Assembly (NCBI RefSeq): GCF_011306175.1
Contig: NZ_CP049913.1
Span: forward strand, 1,426,001 to 1,490,000
Length of the DNA: 64,000 bases
Source of the DNA: Vibrio sp. HDW18
Lineage (GTDB): Bacteria; Pseudomonadota; Gammaproteobacteria; Enterobacterales; Vibrionaceae
Reading direction: 5' to 3'
The position numbers were made by a program, and so were the translations under genes. The stretch's first letter is position 1; each line of letters begins with the position of its first letter. Below, piece by piece: positions 34,081 to 44,087 of the stretch. The notes under the pieces are model-generated. The model saw only the letters and a program-made list of their open reading frames with translations. It was not told where the DNA came from and did not search any database.

Positions 34081-36492
34081 CTACAGCAAGCTGGCGAGTA
34101 GATTGAGATCAGATTGAATCGCACCTGCGGTCACTTCCCGCCCAGCGCCAGGACCGCGGATCACCAGTGGATTATCGCGATACCATTTACTTTCAATGGC
34201 GAAAATATTGTCGCACGGTAGCAAGTTGGCTAACGGATGATCTTGCTCAAGCGCTTCGACGCTAACGCTGGCTTTGCCATTTTTTTCCAATCTGGCGACA
34301 TAACGCAGCACCCGGCCCTGTTTCTGGGCGCGGGCGAGGCGCTCTGCGAGCTGTTGATTGAGTAATTGGCCGTGATCGAAAAAATCATCCAGCGACACTG
34401 AGCGCAGCTCCTCTGGCACTAAGGATTCAACTTTGACACTGTGCGGCTCAATTTCTAAGCCAGATTCACGGGCGAGAATCACCAGTTTGCGCATCACATC
34501 CGAGCCATCCAGATCGCGGCGCGGATCCGGTTCGGTTAAGCCTTGTTGCCAAGCCAAATCGACCAATTCGCTAAACGGTAAACTGCCATCGTATTGTTGA
34601 AACAGCCAAGAGAGGGTGCCGGAGAAAATCCCCGACAGCGCCATGATTTCATCGCCACTTTCACGCAAATCGCGCACGGTATGGTTAATCGGTAAACCGG
34701 CACCCACTGTAGCGTTATACAGCCAGTGGCGACCGATTTTGTGAAACGCATCTTTCACTTGATAGTAGTAATTACCGGGAGCTGAGCCTGCCATTTTATT
34801 GGCGGAAATCAGGTGCCAGCCTTGCTCAGCGATGGCTAAATAGTGCTGGGCCAATTCTGCGCTGGCAGTGACATCAATGACCACCGCTTCATCGTAACCT
34901 GTTAATTTACCCAGTTGGCTGAGCCAGTTTGCGGCCAGATTTGGCTGCGCTTCGTCTTGAAAGCGGTTGGCGACTTGGCTGGGATCGATGCCTTGTTGGT
35001 TAAACCAGTAGGTTTGGCTATCGACCACCGCGACCAGTTCAAAACTCATGCCGTGGCGCTGTTCCAGTTTCTGTTTCTGTTCGGCAAACAGTTTAAGCCA
35101 GCTTGAGCCGATATTGCCTTTACCGCACAGCGCAATCGCGACCCGTTTTTGTGCTTGGAATAGTTGATTATGCAGGCCATTGACCAACGGATTCAGTGGG
35201 GTTTGGCGCAGCACGGCGACTAAGCTGAGGTTGGATTCCGATGCGCTGATAAACTCAACCGGTAATGCGCTCAGTTGTTGATAGAAACCGTAACAATGGT
35301 TGGGGTTTTTGGTTACGCCAGCCCCGACTGCCGCGACTAAATGGTAGCCGGCTTTGAGGGTCAGTTCGGCTGGGTAATTAGCTGATTGCAGTGCCGCAAC
35401 CACACCGGGAGCAATCTCGGCGGTGTAAGCTAAGCGTAAGCGGTGTTGATCGGGCTGCGCCTCATAAGTGAGCGGTTGTAGTTGGATGCGTTGTAAATGT
35501 TGCAGCACCTCTTCTTGTAGACGTTGTACATCATGTTGATGAGTAAAACTGAGTTCAAGCAGTAACACATCATCCAATGAGGTGACGATTTTTGCGCCGC
35601 GTCCTGAGGCCAGCACCCGCTCAATGCGGGTCGAGCCGGATTCGGCTTGATGGCTACAGCGTAGATGCAGCTCCATGGTGCTGTGTGCGACAGGTTGTAA
35701 GGTACGGCTATGCAGTACCGGCGCGGCCAAGCGCGCTAGCTCATTGGCTTCATCGAGCCTGAGCAGCGGCAGTAAGCAGGCGTCACTCACTATGCGTGGG
35801 TCGGCACTGTATACACCTGCGACATCACTCCAGATGGTGACTCGTGAAACCTCGACTAAAGCACCAATCACCGTGGCCGAGTAATCGGAACCATTGCGGC
35901 CGAGCAGTACGGTTTCCCCCTGATCGTTTTGGGCCATAAAACCAGTGATCACAATTCGCCGCTGGGTATGTTGCGCCAATACCGCTTTGAGCAGAGGGTA
36001 AGAGCGCGCGCGATCAACTTCTGGTTGGGTGCCTGCTTCAGCACGTAAAAAGGCACGCGCATCTTGCGCCACCGCTGGTAGCGCTTGCTGATCGAGTAAG
36101 GTGGCCAGTAAACGTGCTGACCACAGCTCTCCGTGGCCGAGCACCCAAGCGTATTGGGCGCTGGTGAGTGGTGCACGCAGCTCTCCGAGCACGCTGATCT
36201 CTTGGCGTAATTGGCTTAATAGCTGCTCCGCCGTTGGCGCGGCAAGCAGTTTGGTGATCAACTCCGCTTGATAGTGGCGCAAACCTTGTAGGGTTTCGTG
36301 GGCAACTCGACCATCTTTACTCAGTGCCTGCACAAAATTGATCAAACGGTTGGTGGTTTTGCCGGCGGCCGATACGACCACCAAATCTTCACTTTTTGAG
36401 TAACTTTTCAGAATGCTGGCGACGCGCAGATAACACTCTGGGTCGGCAAGGCTACTGCCTCCAAATTTATGCAACTGACGGGCGTGAGTCAT
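34081..36492 (-). CDS. metL: Bifunctional aspartokinase II / homoserine dehydrogenase II
   Basis: MetL catalyses the first and third steps of the aspartate pathway leading to methionine. The 803 residues have an N-terminal aspartokinase domain (HKFGGSSLADPE at 8-19; LLGRNGSDYSATVIGAL near 200), a central regulatory ACT-like region that is degenerate as usual in the methionine isozyme, and a C-terminal homoserine dehydrogenase (VAIALCGKGNIGSSWL near 455 for NADP binding; NKMAGSAPGNYYY and LFQQYDGS... region; FSGTLSWLFQQ near 625). It starts 12 bases after metB, so metB-metL is one operon, repressed through the met boxes before metB. The sequence resembles MetL more than ThrA. Confidence 0.93.
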   Translation of the reverse strand: MTHARQLHKFGGSSLADPECYLRVASILKSYSKSEDLVVVSAAGKTTNRLINFVQALSKDGRVAHETLQGLRHYQAELITKLLAAPTAEQLLSQLRQEISVLGELRAPLTSAQYAWVLGHGELWSARLLATLLDQQALPAVAQDARAFLRAEAGTQPEVDRARSYPLLKAVLAQHTQRRIVITGFMAQNDQGETVLLGRNGSDYSATVIGALVEVSRVTIWSDVAGVYSADPRIVSDACLLPLLRLDEANELARLAAPVLHSRTLQPVAHSTMELHLRCSHQAESGSTRIERVLASGRGAKIVTSLDDVLLLELSFTHQHDVQRLQEEVLQHLQRIQLQPLTYEAQPDQHRLRLAYTAEIAPGVVAALQSANYPAELTLKAGYHLVAAVGAGVTKNPNHCYGFYQQLSALPVEFISASESNLSLVAVLRQTPLNPLVNGLHNQLFQAQKRVAIALCGKGNIGSSWLKLFAEQKQKLEQRHGMSFELVAVVDSQTYWFNQQGIDPSQVANRFQDEAQPNLAANWLSQLGKLTGYDEAVVIDVTASAELAQHYLAIAEQGWHLISANKMAGSAPGNYYYQVKDAFHKIGRHWLYNATVGAGLPINHTVRDLRESGDEIMALSGIFSGTLSWLFQQYDGSLPFSELVDLAWQQGLTEPDPRRDLDGSDVMRKLVILARESGLEIEPHSVKVESLVPEELRSVSLDDFFDHGQLLNQQLAERLARAQKQGRVLRYVARLEKNGKASVSVEALEQDHPLANLLPCDNIFAIESKWYRDNPLVIRGPGAGREVTAGAIQSDLNLLASLL

Positions 36493-36504
36493 ACGCGGAT
36501 CTCC

Positions 36505-37671
36505 TTAAGTGATGGAATTAGCTTGCTGAAAGGCTTGATCAAGATCGGCGATCAAATCGCCGCTCTCTTCTAGGCCGATCGAAAGGCGCAGCAGTTGCTG
36601 AGAAATGCCCGCTTCCACTAGGGCAACCTCGCCCATTGCCCGGTGAGTCATCGAGGCAGGGTGGCAGATCAAACTTTCGACCCCGCCCAGTGATTCCGCG
36701 AGTGAAAACAGTGTCAATTGACCGACAAAGCACTTTAATTGTGCCAAGCTGCCGGCAAACTCAAAACTGAGCATGGCGCCAAATCCAGACTGCTGCTGTT
36801 TGGCTATTGAATGGCCAGCGTGGCTCGCTAGGCTAGGGTGGTAAAGTTTGCCCACCAAGGGTTGGCTGTGTAGATAGGCTAAAATGCGCTGGGCATTCTC
36901 TTCATGTTGGCGCATCCGCGCGCCTAGAGTACGCAGACCACGTAGGGTCATGTAGCTATCAAAGGGGGTGCCTGTCGCACCTAAACAATTACCCCACCAA
37001 GCCAACTCGGTGGCGTGCTGCGGATTTTTGCAGATCAACACTCCGCCAATCACATCCGAGTGACCATTGATGTATTTGGTGGTGGAGTGCAGGACAAAAT
37101 CAGCGCCTAAGGCAAGTGGTTTTTGCAATATGGGGGTCAAAAAGGTGTTATCTACCGCCACCAAAGTGCCTTGCGCTGTGGCCTGTTGGCACAGATGGGC
37201 AATATCCACTACCCGCAGCAGTGGGTTGGAAGGCGTTTCAATCAACAGTAATTTAGGCTGACGGGCTAATGCTTGGGTGAATGCGGCTTGGTCGGTTTGA
37301 TCGACAAATTGCACTTGGAAATCGCCTTTTTTGGCACGGGTATTCAGTAAGCGATAAGTGCCGCCATAGCAGTCGTGAGGGGCGATGATCAGATCTTGTG
37401 GGCCGAGGAAAGCGCTTACCCATAAATTAATGGCTGAAGTACCACAGTTGGTGACAACCGCACCCGAGCCACCTTCGAGCTCGGATAAGGTTTGTTCCAG
37501 TAAACTACGGTTCGGATTGCCAGAACGGGTGTAATCGTATTGTGGTACTTCACCAAAGGCGGGGAAACCGTAGTTAGTGGAAAGATAGATCGGTGGCACA
37601 ACCGCATGATATTGAGTATCTGATTCGATTCCGGTACGCACCGCAATCGTGGCAGGTTTGCGTGTGGTCAT
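36505..37671 (-). CDS. metB: Cystathionine gamma-synthase
   Basis: MetB joins cysteine to an activated homoserine to give cystathionine, using pyridoxal phosphate. The 388-residue protein is full length for the Cys/Met-metabolism PLP family. The PLP lysine is in the motif DFVLHSTTKYINGHSDVIGG, near residue 197; YDYTRSGNPNR (near 44) and IETPSNPLLRVVDI (near 148) complete the active site. It is the first gene of metBL and is divergent from metJ. The shared gap holds a four-box MetJ operator. Confidence 0.95.
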   Translation of the reverse strand: MTTRKPATIAVRTGIESDTQYHAVVPPIYLSTNYGFPAFGEVPQYDYTRSGNPNRSLLEQTLSELEGGSGAVVTNCGTSAINLWVSAFLGPQDLIIAPHDCYGGTYRLLNTRAKKGDFQVQFVDQTDQAAFTQALARQPKLLLIETPSNPLLRVVDIAHLCQQATAQGTLVAVDNTFLTPILQKPLALGADFVLHSTTKYINGHSDVIGGVLICKNPQHATELAWWGNCLGATGTPFDSYMTLRGLRTLGARMRQHEENAQRILAYLHSQPLVGKLYHPSLASHAGHSIAKQQQSGFGAMLSFEFAGSLAQLKCFVGQLTLFSLAESLGGVESLICHPASMTHRAMGEVALVEAGISQQLLRLSIGLEESGDLIADLDQAFQQANSIT

Positions 37672-37822
37672 AGCATTTCCTTGCTGACTATTCTGTCCTA
37701 GAGAGCCTTATCATACCGCCTCGACGCAGAAAGCGGCAGCGGAATGGTGAAAGTACCACCCCGCTGAGTTTCGGTTTGATGACCGGCGATTTATTATGCG
37801 CTACTTTACTGCTCTTAATTTG

Positions 37823-37854
37823 AGACGTCAACACATCTAGATGTCTATATGTCT
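37823..37854. promoter_or_regulatory. Four tandem MetJ boxes between metB and metJ
   Basis: Four adjacent eight-base units read AGACGTCA, ACACATCT, AGATGTCT and ATATGTCT (37823-37854). Each is close to the consensus AGACGTCT. MetJ dimers bind such arrays cooperatively with S-adenosylmethionine. The location between the divergent metB and metJ allows repression of both. Confidence 0.88.
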
Positions 37855-37930
37855 TTGCTTATGGCAGTAAATGCCGCTAAAATTGAGGCCTTTGAAATTT
37901 CGATTCGAACCAAAACAACGAAGGTGCGCA

Positions 37931-38248
37931 ATGGCAGACTGGGATGGCGAATACATCAGCCCCTATGCAGAGCATGGGAAAAAAAGCGAGTTGGTAAAAA
38001 AAATCACGGTATCCATTCCGCTCAAAGTTCTTAAAGTGCTTACTGATGAGAGAACACGCCGTCAAGTGAATAACTTACGTCATGCAACCAACAGTGAACT
38101 GCTGTGTGAAGCTTTCTTGCACGCCTACACTGGCCAGCCGCTGCCGACCGATGAAGATCTGCGTAAAGATCGTCCGGATGATATTCCGAGTGAAGCGAAG
38201 CGCTTGATGACCGAAATGGGCATCGCGTTCGAATCTTATGATGAGTGA
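37931..38248 (+). CDS. metJ: MetJ, methionine regulon repressor
   Basis: MetJ is a ribbon-helix-helix repressor that uses S-adenosylmethionine as corepressor. The 105 residues are nearly identical to enterobacterial MetJ through the DNA-binding ribbon ([15 protein letters not shown], about 22-36) and [20 protein letters not shown] (near 41-60). The C-terminal part is more variable. The open frame starts earlier, but the ATG at 37931 with GAAGGTG upstream gives the family N terminus [16 protein letters not shown]. It is divergent from metB and controlled by the shared met-box array. A terminator follows. Confidence 0.96.
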   Translation: MADWDGEYISPYAEHGKKSELVKKITVSIPLKVLKVLTDERTRRQVNNLRHATNSELLCEAFLHAYTGQPLPTDEDLRKDRPDDIPSEAKRLMTEMGIAFESYDE

Positions 38249-38292
38249 TCGATCGGCCACTGAATACGCGTAAGCGCACGATAGTCGTGATC

Positions 38293-38320
38293 AAAAAGCC
38301 CCTCGCTTGAGGGGCTTTAC
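38293..38320 (+). terminator. Bidirectional terminator between metJ and the malic enzyme gene
   Basis: AAAGCCCCTC (38295-38304) pairs with GAGGGGCTTT (38309-38318) around GCTT. The A-run on the left and TTT on the right suit both convergent genes. Confidence 0.85.
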
Positions 38321-38357
38321 CTTTGCTGCGCTGCTGGATAAGTCAGCGATGGCTGAT

Positions 38358-39635
38358 TTAATCCAACATATAATCTTTAGGCATAGCAATCCGCGCCACC
38401 CCAGAATCCACCGCCGCTTTCGCCACTGCCCGGGCTACGCGTGGCAGTAAACGAGGATCCATCGGTTTTGGAATAATGTAATCAATACCAAAACTGAGCT
38501 TATCCACTCCAGCGGCGACCAGCACTTCAGCTGGCACTGGCTCTTTGGCCAGTTGACGAATCGCATCGACGGCGGCCAATTTCATCTGTACGTTAATTTC
38601 ACTGGCGCGCACATCTAATGCGCCACGGAAAATAAACGGGAAGCAGAGTACGTTGTTGACTTGGTTGGGATAGTCACTGCGTCCGGTACCCATGATCATA
38701 TCATTGCGCACTTGATGCGCGATCTCGGGTTTGATTTCCGGATCGGGGTTTGAACAGGCAAACACCACCGGTTTGTCGGCCATCAATTTTAGCGCTTCAG
38801 CCGGTAGCAGGTTCGGGCCGGATACGCCTAAGAAGAGATCAGCACCGGCAATCACATCTTCCAGAGTTCGTTTGTCGGTATTATTGGCAAACAGCGCTTT
38901 ATATTGGTTGAGATCGTCCCGTCGAGTGTGGATCACCCCTTTGCGATCCAGCATGTAGATTTTCTCACGCATCGCACCGCATTTGATCAGCAATTCCATA
39001 CAGGCCACGGCTGCCGCTCCGGCACCCAAGCAAACAATGATACACTCTTTCAATTGCTTACCTTGCAGCTCTAACGCGTTGAGCATACCGGCGGCGGTGA
39101 CAATCGCAGTACCGTGCTGATCATCGTGAAAGACGGGCACATCACAGCGCTCAATGAGGCGGCGTTCAATCTCAAAGCAATCTGGTGCTTTGATATCTTC
39201 TAAGTTGATGCCACCGAAAGTGTCGGCAATGTTGGCCACCGTGTCGACAAATTCGTCGATAGTGCGGTGTTTGACTTGGATATCAATCGAATCTAACCCA
39301 GCAAAGCGTTTAAATAGCAGCGCTTTGCCTTCCATCACCGGTTTAGAGGCCATCGGCCCTAAATTGCCTAAGCCTAAAATTGCCGTACCGTTTGAGATCA
39401 CGGCTACCGTGTTGCCTTTCGCCGTGTATTTGTAGACATTTTCAACATTTTGCGCAATTTCACGTACTGGCTCGGCCACTCCAGGGCTGTAAGCCAGCGC
39501 GAGATCGTCGGCGGAGTCAGCCGGTTTAGTGAGCGCAATACCAATTTTACCTGCCGTAGGGTAAGCGTGGTAATTTAGCGCGCGTTGGCGAAACAGTTGT
39601 TCAGGCGTTGCAGTGAGGTGATGGTCATCGGACAT
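38358..39635 (-). CDS. Malic enzyme (oxidative decarboxylation of malate), short form
   Basis: The 425-residue cytosolic enzyme converts malate to pyruvate and CO2 with NAD(P)+. The catalytic domain has LALAYSPGVAEPV (near 46) and VFHDDQHGTAIV (near 162), and the Rossmann domain has IVCLGAGAAAVA (near 193) and FACSNPDPEIKP (near 290). Compared with E. coli MaeB it lacks the C-terminal phosphotransacetylase-like domain, so it is the short single-function form. Cofactor preference cannot be read with certainty. The gene is alone, with terminators on both sides. Confidence 0.9.
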   Translation of the reverse strand: MSDDHHLTATPEQLFRQRALNYHAYPTAGKIGIALTKPADSADDLALAYSPGVAEPVREIAQNVENVYKYTAKGNTVAVISNGTAILGLGNLGPMASKPVMEGKALLFKRFAGLDSIDIQVKHRTIDEFVDTVANIADTFGGINLEDIKAPDCFEIERRLIERCDVPVFHDDQHGTAIVTAAGMLNALELQGKQLKECIIVCLGAGAAAVACMELLIKCGAMREKIYMLDRKGVIHTRRDDLNQYKALFANNTDKRTLEDVIAGADLFLGVSGPNLLPAEALKLMADKPVVFACSNPDPEIKPEIAHQVRNDMIMGTGRSDYPNQVNNVLCFPFIFRGALDVRASEINVQMKLAAVDAIRQLAKEPVPAEVLVAAGVDKLSFGIDYIIPKPMDPRLLPRVARAVAKAAVDSGVARIAMPKDYMLD

Positions 39636-39865
39636 AGGGCTGTTCTCTTATTTTATGGAAAAGATCACAATAGGTAAGGCAGAGATTATAACCTGCGAGA
39701 TTGTAACCTGCCTCGGTTGGAAACCAAGCACAGCGTACAAAAAAAGTCACGATCTTGCTGATAAGACTGAGCAAAATGTGAATTGCGGAGAAAAAATTGC
39801 CAATCGATTGGATGTTGTTGTGGCTTATCAGTCGCAATCGGGATGGTAGAACCAGAGTTAGTGAT

Positions 39866-39894
39866 GAAAAAAGGACGCCGTAGCGTCCTTTTTA
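39866..39894 (-). terminator. Terminator of rpmE
   Basis: AAGGACGC (39871-39878) and GCGTCCTT (39883-39890) pair around CGTA. Flanking A and T runs allow function in both directions; the gene ending here is rpmE. Confidence 0.85.
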
Positions 39895-39914
39895 AAATCG
39901 TGCGTAAGCAGTGA

Positions 39915-40133
39915 TTACTTCTTCGCAGACAGTGCGCCGAAACGCTTGTTGAAGCGCTCAACACGACCACCGGTGTCAACGATACGTTGCTTACCAGTGT
40001 AGAATGGGTGGCACTTGTCACATACGTCTAAGTGCATAGATTCTTTGGTCAGCGTAGAGTTGAAAACGAAAGAATTGCCGCAAGAGCAAGTTGCGTTTAC
40101 TGCTTTGTATTCTGGGTGGATACCAGCTTTCAT
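39915..40133 (-). CDS. rpmE: 50S ribosomal protein L31 (zinc-binding form)
   Basis: L31 joins the 50S and 30S subunits across bridge B1. The 72-residue protein is normal length. Four cysteines, Cys16, Cys18, Cys38 and Cys41 (CSCG and CDKC), mark the zinc-binding C+ form, as opposed to the cysteine-free paralogue used in zinc starvation. [19 protein letters not shown] is the conserved C-terminal block. It is divergent from priA, as in many gammaproteobacteria. Confidence 0.97.
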   Translation of the reverse strand: MKAGIHPEYKAVNATCSCGNSFVFNSTLTKESMHLDVCDKCHPFYTGKQRIVDTGGRVERFNKRFGALSAKK

Positions 40134-40386
40134 GGGATAACCTCAATTTAGGCCGTGTCGCCATCCGCATCATGATCGGCGGACACCACACGTAGTGTTA
40201 AAAATAACCAGTTTGCATATCCAGAGAGGCTAACCCTCTAGGATGCCGTAAGGCGCGATATAGTAATGAATCTCGCAGTTAGGATCAACCGCTCTCGCTG
40301 ATTATTTCGCCAAAAGGCTGGGTCGAATTTTTGCCAAGCTTCCAGTAGACTGTGATCCGTTTGATTTTTCGCTGTTTTGGACCCCA

Positions 40387-42591
40387 ATGCGCCCAATCAT
40401 TGCCCGAGTTTGTCTGCCTGTTCCGTTAGATAAATCTTTTGATTATCTGATCCCTGCCCATCTGTTTCCGATACTGGGTGGACGGGTGCAAGTGCCTTTT
40501 GGGCGGCAAACCTTAGTCGGTATTGTCCAATCGCTGACCCATCAGTCTGATTTTCCGATTGAACAGCTCAAATCACTGCAAGCGGTATTGGATGTTGCAC
40601 CGGTGTGGCCGGAAAAGCTGCAAACCTTGCTGCATTGGTGTAGCCAGTTTTACCACTATCCGCTCGGTGAAACTTACGCCAATGCGTTACCCGGCGCGCT
40701 GCGTAAGGGCAAGGCAGCACAATTGACCAGCCATAAAGAGTGGCGTTTGACGGCGCAAGGTCAACAGCAACTGATGCAAGGTGTGAAACGCAGTGCGGTT
40801 AAGCAAGCGCAACTGCTGCATCTGTTGCAGCATGGTGCTTTATCTCACCAAGCCTTGCTGGATCAAGAGGTGAGTAGCACAACCCTCAAAACTTTAGTTG
40901 AAAAAGGCTGGATCGAGTGTGAGGAGTGTCAGCCGATCGTACGCCCTTGGCCATTAGAGCTGGAAGCTCAAGTCGATAAACCTAAGCTCAATCAAGAGCA
41001 GGCGATTGTGATTGCTGCGGTCAATAGCTTGCAAGGTTTTGGCTGCTTTTTGCTGGAAGGGGTGACCGGCTCTGGTAAAACTGAGGTGTATCTTAATTTG
41101 ATCGCGCCAGTTCTGGCGCGCGGTGAGCAAGCCTTGGTGTTGGTACCGGAAATCGGTTTAACCCCACAAACCATCAACCGTTTTCGCCAGCGCTTTAATG
41201 TGCCGGTTGAAGTGATGCACTCGGCGTTGAATGATAGCGAACGCCTCAACGCTTGGTTGGCGGCGCGCGATAAAGTGGCAGGGATCGTGATTGGTACTCG
41301 CTCGGCATTACTGACCCCGTTCGCCAAATTGGGCATTATTATTGTTGATGAAGAGCATGACGGCTCTTACAAGCAGCAAGATAGTTTGCGCTACCACGCA
41401 CGCGACGTGGCGGTGATGCGTGCTCATCTTGAGCAGATCCCGATTGTATTGGGTTCGGCGACTCCCGCCTTAGAAACCCTGCACAATGCACTGAGTGGCA
41501 AATATCATCACCTGCAACTCACTCAGCGGGCAGGTAATGCGCTGCCAACCCGCAATCATGTGTTGGATGTTAAAGGCTTATATTTGGAAAGCGGCTTGTC
41601 TGCGCCATTAATTGCCCAAATGCGCCAACATCTGAGCGTGGGCAATCAAGTGATGTTGTTTTTAAATCGGCGTGGTTTCTCGCCCGCCTTGATGTGTCAC
41701 GAGTGTGGTTGGATCGCCGAATGTCAGCGCTGCGATGCGTATTACACCTACCATCAACACAGTGATGAAGTGCGCTGCCACCATTGTGGATCGCAGCGGC
41801 CAGTCATCCATCAATGCCAAGGTTGTGGTTCAACTCAGCTGGTCACGGTTGGCGTCGGCACTGAGCAGTTGGAAGCGCAACTACAGCACTTATTCCCCGA
41901 ATATCGCTCGATACGCATTGATCGTGATAGCACTCGGCGTAAAGGCAGCTTAGAAGCGGCATTGAGCGCGATCCGTGCTGGTGAATATCAAATTTTGATT
42001 GGTACCCAGATGCTGGCCAAAGGTCACCATTTTCCTGATGTGACTTTAGTGGCACTGCTTGATGTCGATGGTTCACTGTACAGCAGTGATTTTCGCGCCG
42101 CTGAGCGTTTAGCACAGTTATTGATTCAAGTTGCCGGAAGGGCGGGGCGCGCCAGCAAACCGGGTGAGGTGGTGCTGCAGACTCATCACCCAGAGCACAG
42201 TTTGTTGCAAGCGCTGCTGCATAAGGATTATCACCATTTTGCGTTAACCGCTTTGCAAGAACGTAAGCTGGCGCAATTACCGCCTTATGCTTATCTCTGT
42301 TTATTTCGAGCTGAGGCGAATCAAGCGGTACAAGTTGAAGATTTTCTACGGCAAGTTCGAGAAACTTTGCGCTGCAACCCTTGGTTTAATGAGGAGTGTA
42401 TGTTGCTTGGGCCAACGCCTGCACCATTGGCTAAACGAGCCGGCAAGTACCGCTGGCAACTGTTGCTGCAAACCCCTAATCGTGCGCTGATGCAGAAAAT
42501 TTTGCACAGTGCTCGTCCGGCTGTGCAGCAATTACCGTTGGCCAATAAAGTGCGCTGGTCGATTGATCTTGATCCACAAGATTTGAGCTAG
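40387..42591 (+). CDS. priA: Primosomal protein N' (PriA replication-restart helicase)
   Basis: PriA recognises repaired forks and D-loops and reloads the replicative helicase. The 734 residues comprise the 3'-DNA-binding domain (about 1-105, VCLPVPLDKSFDYLIP), a winged-helix domain, and the helicase core with Walker A GVTGSGKTEVYL (near 226) and DEEHDGSYKQQD (near 320). Inserted zinc-binding cysteines lie in CHECGWIAECQRCD and CHHCGS and CQGCGS (about 437-480). QVAGRAGRA is motif VI near 580. The gene is monocistronic and divergent from rpmE, with cytR downstream on the same strand, as in E. coli. Confidence 0.96.
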   Translation: MRPIIARVCLPVPLDKSFDYLIPAHLFPILGGRVQVPFGRQTLVGIVQSLTHQSDFPIEQLKSLQAVLDVAPVWPEKLQTLLHWCSQFYHYPLGETYANALPGALRKGKAAQLTSHKEWRLTAQGQQQLMQGVKRSAVKQAQLLHLLQHGALSHQALLDQEVSSTTLKTLVEKGWIECEECQPIVRPWPLELEAQVDKPKLNQEQAIVIAAVNSLQGFGCFLLEGVTGSGKTEVYLNLIAPVLARGEQALVLVPEIGLTPQTINRFRQRFNVPVEVMHSALNDSERLNAWLAARDKVAGIVIGTRSALLTPFAKLGIIIVDEEHDGSYKQQDSLRYHARDVAVMRAHLEQIPIVLGSATPALETLHNALSGKYHHLQLTQRAGNALPTRNHVLDVKGLYLESGLSAPLIAQMRQHLSVGNQVMLFLNRRGFSPALMCHECGWIAECQRCDAYYTYHQHSDEVRCHHCGSQRPVIHQCQGCGSTQLVTVGVGTEQLEAQLQHLFPEYRSIRIDRDSTRRKGSLEAALSAIRAGEYQILIGTQMLAKGHHFPDVTLVALLDVDGSLYSSDFRAAERLAQLLIQVAGRAGRASKPGEVVLQTHHPEHSLLQALLHKDYHHFALTALQERKLAQLPPYAYLCLFRAEANQAVQVEDFLRQVRETLRCNPWFNEECMLLGPTPAPLAKRAGKYRWQLLLQTPNRALMQKILHSARPAVQQLPLANKVRWSIDLDPQDLS

Positions 42592-42652
42592 GCGAAAATA
42601 GCACGATTGGGAATAAATATTGTTAATTTTGTCAGCAAATTAATGCTTATTG

Positions 42653-42670
42653 TCGTGATGCATATCACGC
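42653..42670. promoter_or_regulatory. CRP-like site upstream of cytR
   Basis: TCGTGATGCATATCACGC contains GTGA-N6-TCAC, the CRP half-sites in correct spacing. It lies about 255 bases before cytR in the 328-base gap after priA. In E. coli the cytR promoter needs CRP and is repressed by CytR itself. The outer bases of the consensus are not met. The rest of the gap holds no gene. Confidence 0.5.
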
Positions 42671-42919
42671 CATCGATGCAAAAAATGTTAATCCAGCCGT
42701 AACTTTCTGTTCTGAATTGCTTAGACTATCGGTAAAATCCACCAGTGAATCGTTTTCGTGCGGCCCAAATGACTGATTTTTCCGCTATCGAGGGCGCGGC
42801 ACATTTTGTGTCGCCAGATTGTTGCACACTAGAGTGAGATAACACTCAACTCATCCCTCCGGCAGTAAACGGTGTGATGTAACCCCTTAATTCAACTTAA
42901 TCAAAGAGGTGTAAAACAA

Positions 42920-43926
42920 ATGGCGACAATGAAGGATGTTGCCCAGCTTGCCGGAGTGTCGACCGCCACCGTATCGCGTGCGTTGATGAATCCTGAAAAA
43001 GTCTCATCTTCGACGCGTAAGCGAGTGGAAGAGGCGGTGCTGGAAGCGGGTTATTCACCAAATTCTTTAGCGCGTAATCTGCGCCGTAACGAGTCAAAAA
43101 CCATTGTGGCGATCGTGCCTGATATCTGTGATCCCTATTTTTCAGAGATTATTCGTGGCATTGAAGATGCGGCGATGGAGCAAGGGTATCTGGTGTTATT
43201 GGGTGACAGTGGTCAGCAGAAACGTCGGGAAAGCTCGTTTGTCAATTTGGTATTGACCAAACAAGCGGATGGCATGGTGCTACTGGGGACCGATCTGCCG
43301 TTTGATGTCAGTAAGCCAGAGCAGAAAAACCTGCCGCCGATGGTGATGGCGTGTGAATTTGCCCCAGAACTTGAGTTGCCAACCGTGCATATTGATAACC
43401 TCACCTCAGCCTTTGAAGCGGTGAACTATTTAACTCAACTTGGACACAAACGCATTGCACAAATTTCAGGCCCGCCCCATGCGGTGTTATGCCAATTTCG
43501 TCAGCAAGGTTATCAACAGGCATTGCGCCGCGCTGGTATCCCGATGATGCCCAATTACAGCACGTTTGGCGATTTCACGTTTGAAGCCGGGGTTAAAGCG
43601 GTACGTCAATTACTGGCATTGCCAGAGCAGCCGACCGCGATTTTCTGTCACAACGACACCATGGCGATTGGTGCGATGCAAGAAGCGAAACGCTTAGGTT
43701 GGCGGGTACCACAAGATTTGTCGGTGGTCGGTTTTGACGATATTCAATTTTCGCAATATTGTGATCCCCCCTGACCACGATTTCTCAACCGCGTTATGAA
43801 ATTGGTCGTCAAGCGATGTTGATGATGCTGGAACTGTTGCGTGGCCATGATGTGCGCGCTGGTTCTCGTTTATTGGATACTAAGCTGGTGGTGCGTGAGA
43901 GTGCGGCTCCGCCCAATAAAAAATAG
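42920..43926 (+). pseudogene. cytR: CytR transcriptional repressor, frameshifted in a C-tract
   Basis: CytR is a LacI-family repressor of nucleoside uptake and catabolism genes; in V. cholerae it also affects competence and biofilm. The N-terminal helix-turn-helix (MKDVAQLAGVSTATVSRAL) and the periplasmic-binding-like effector domain are normal. After FSQYCDPP at residue 284 the frame stops with TGA at 43772-43774. The next 51 codons in the +1-shifted frame (LTTISQPRYEIG to the TAG at 43926) are the expected CytR C terminus. The tract 43766-43771 has six C; seven would restore a full protein of about 335 residues. This is either a true null mutation or a homopolymer sequencing error. Confidence 0.88.
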
Positions 43927-44087
43927 CGATTAAGGCAAATGAAGTAGTCATGTAGCTAGGTGCTGACGGTGTGGCAGTCGCGGCTCGAGCGTTGGCACTC
44001 CACCATAAGTTGTTGCGCTATAACGCTATTATCTGGTCACGATCTACATTAATATGTCGGTAAATTTTGTGAAATTTGAATAATGAC

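Noticed and set aside
39655..39849. 64-codon plus-strand frame between the malic enzyme gene and rpmE
   Set aside because: It lies in the promoter space of the leftward malic enzyme gene, has no Shine-Dalgarno and contains a short repeated segment; it looks like a chance frame.
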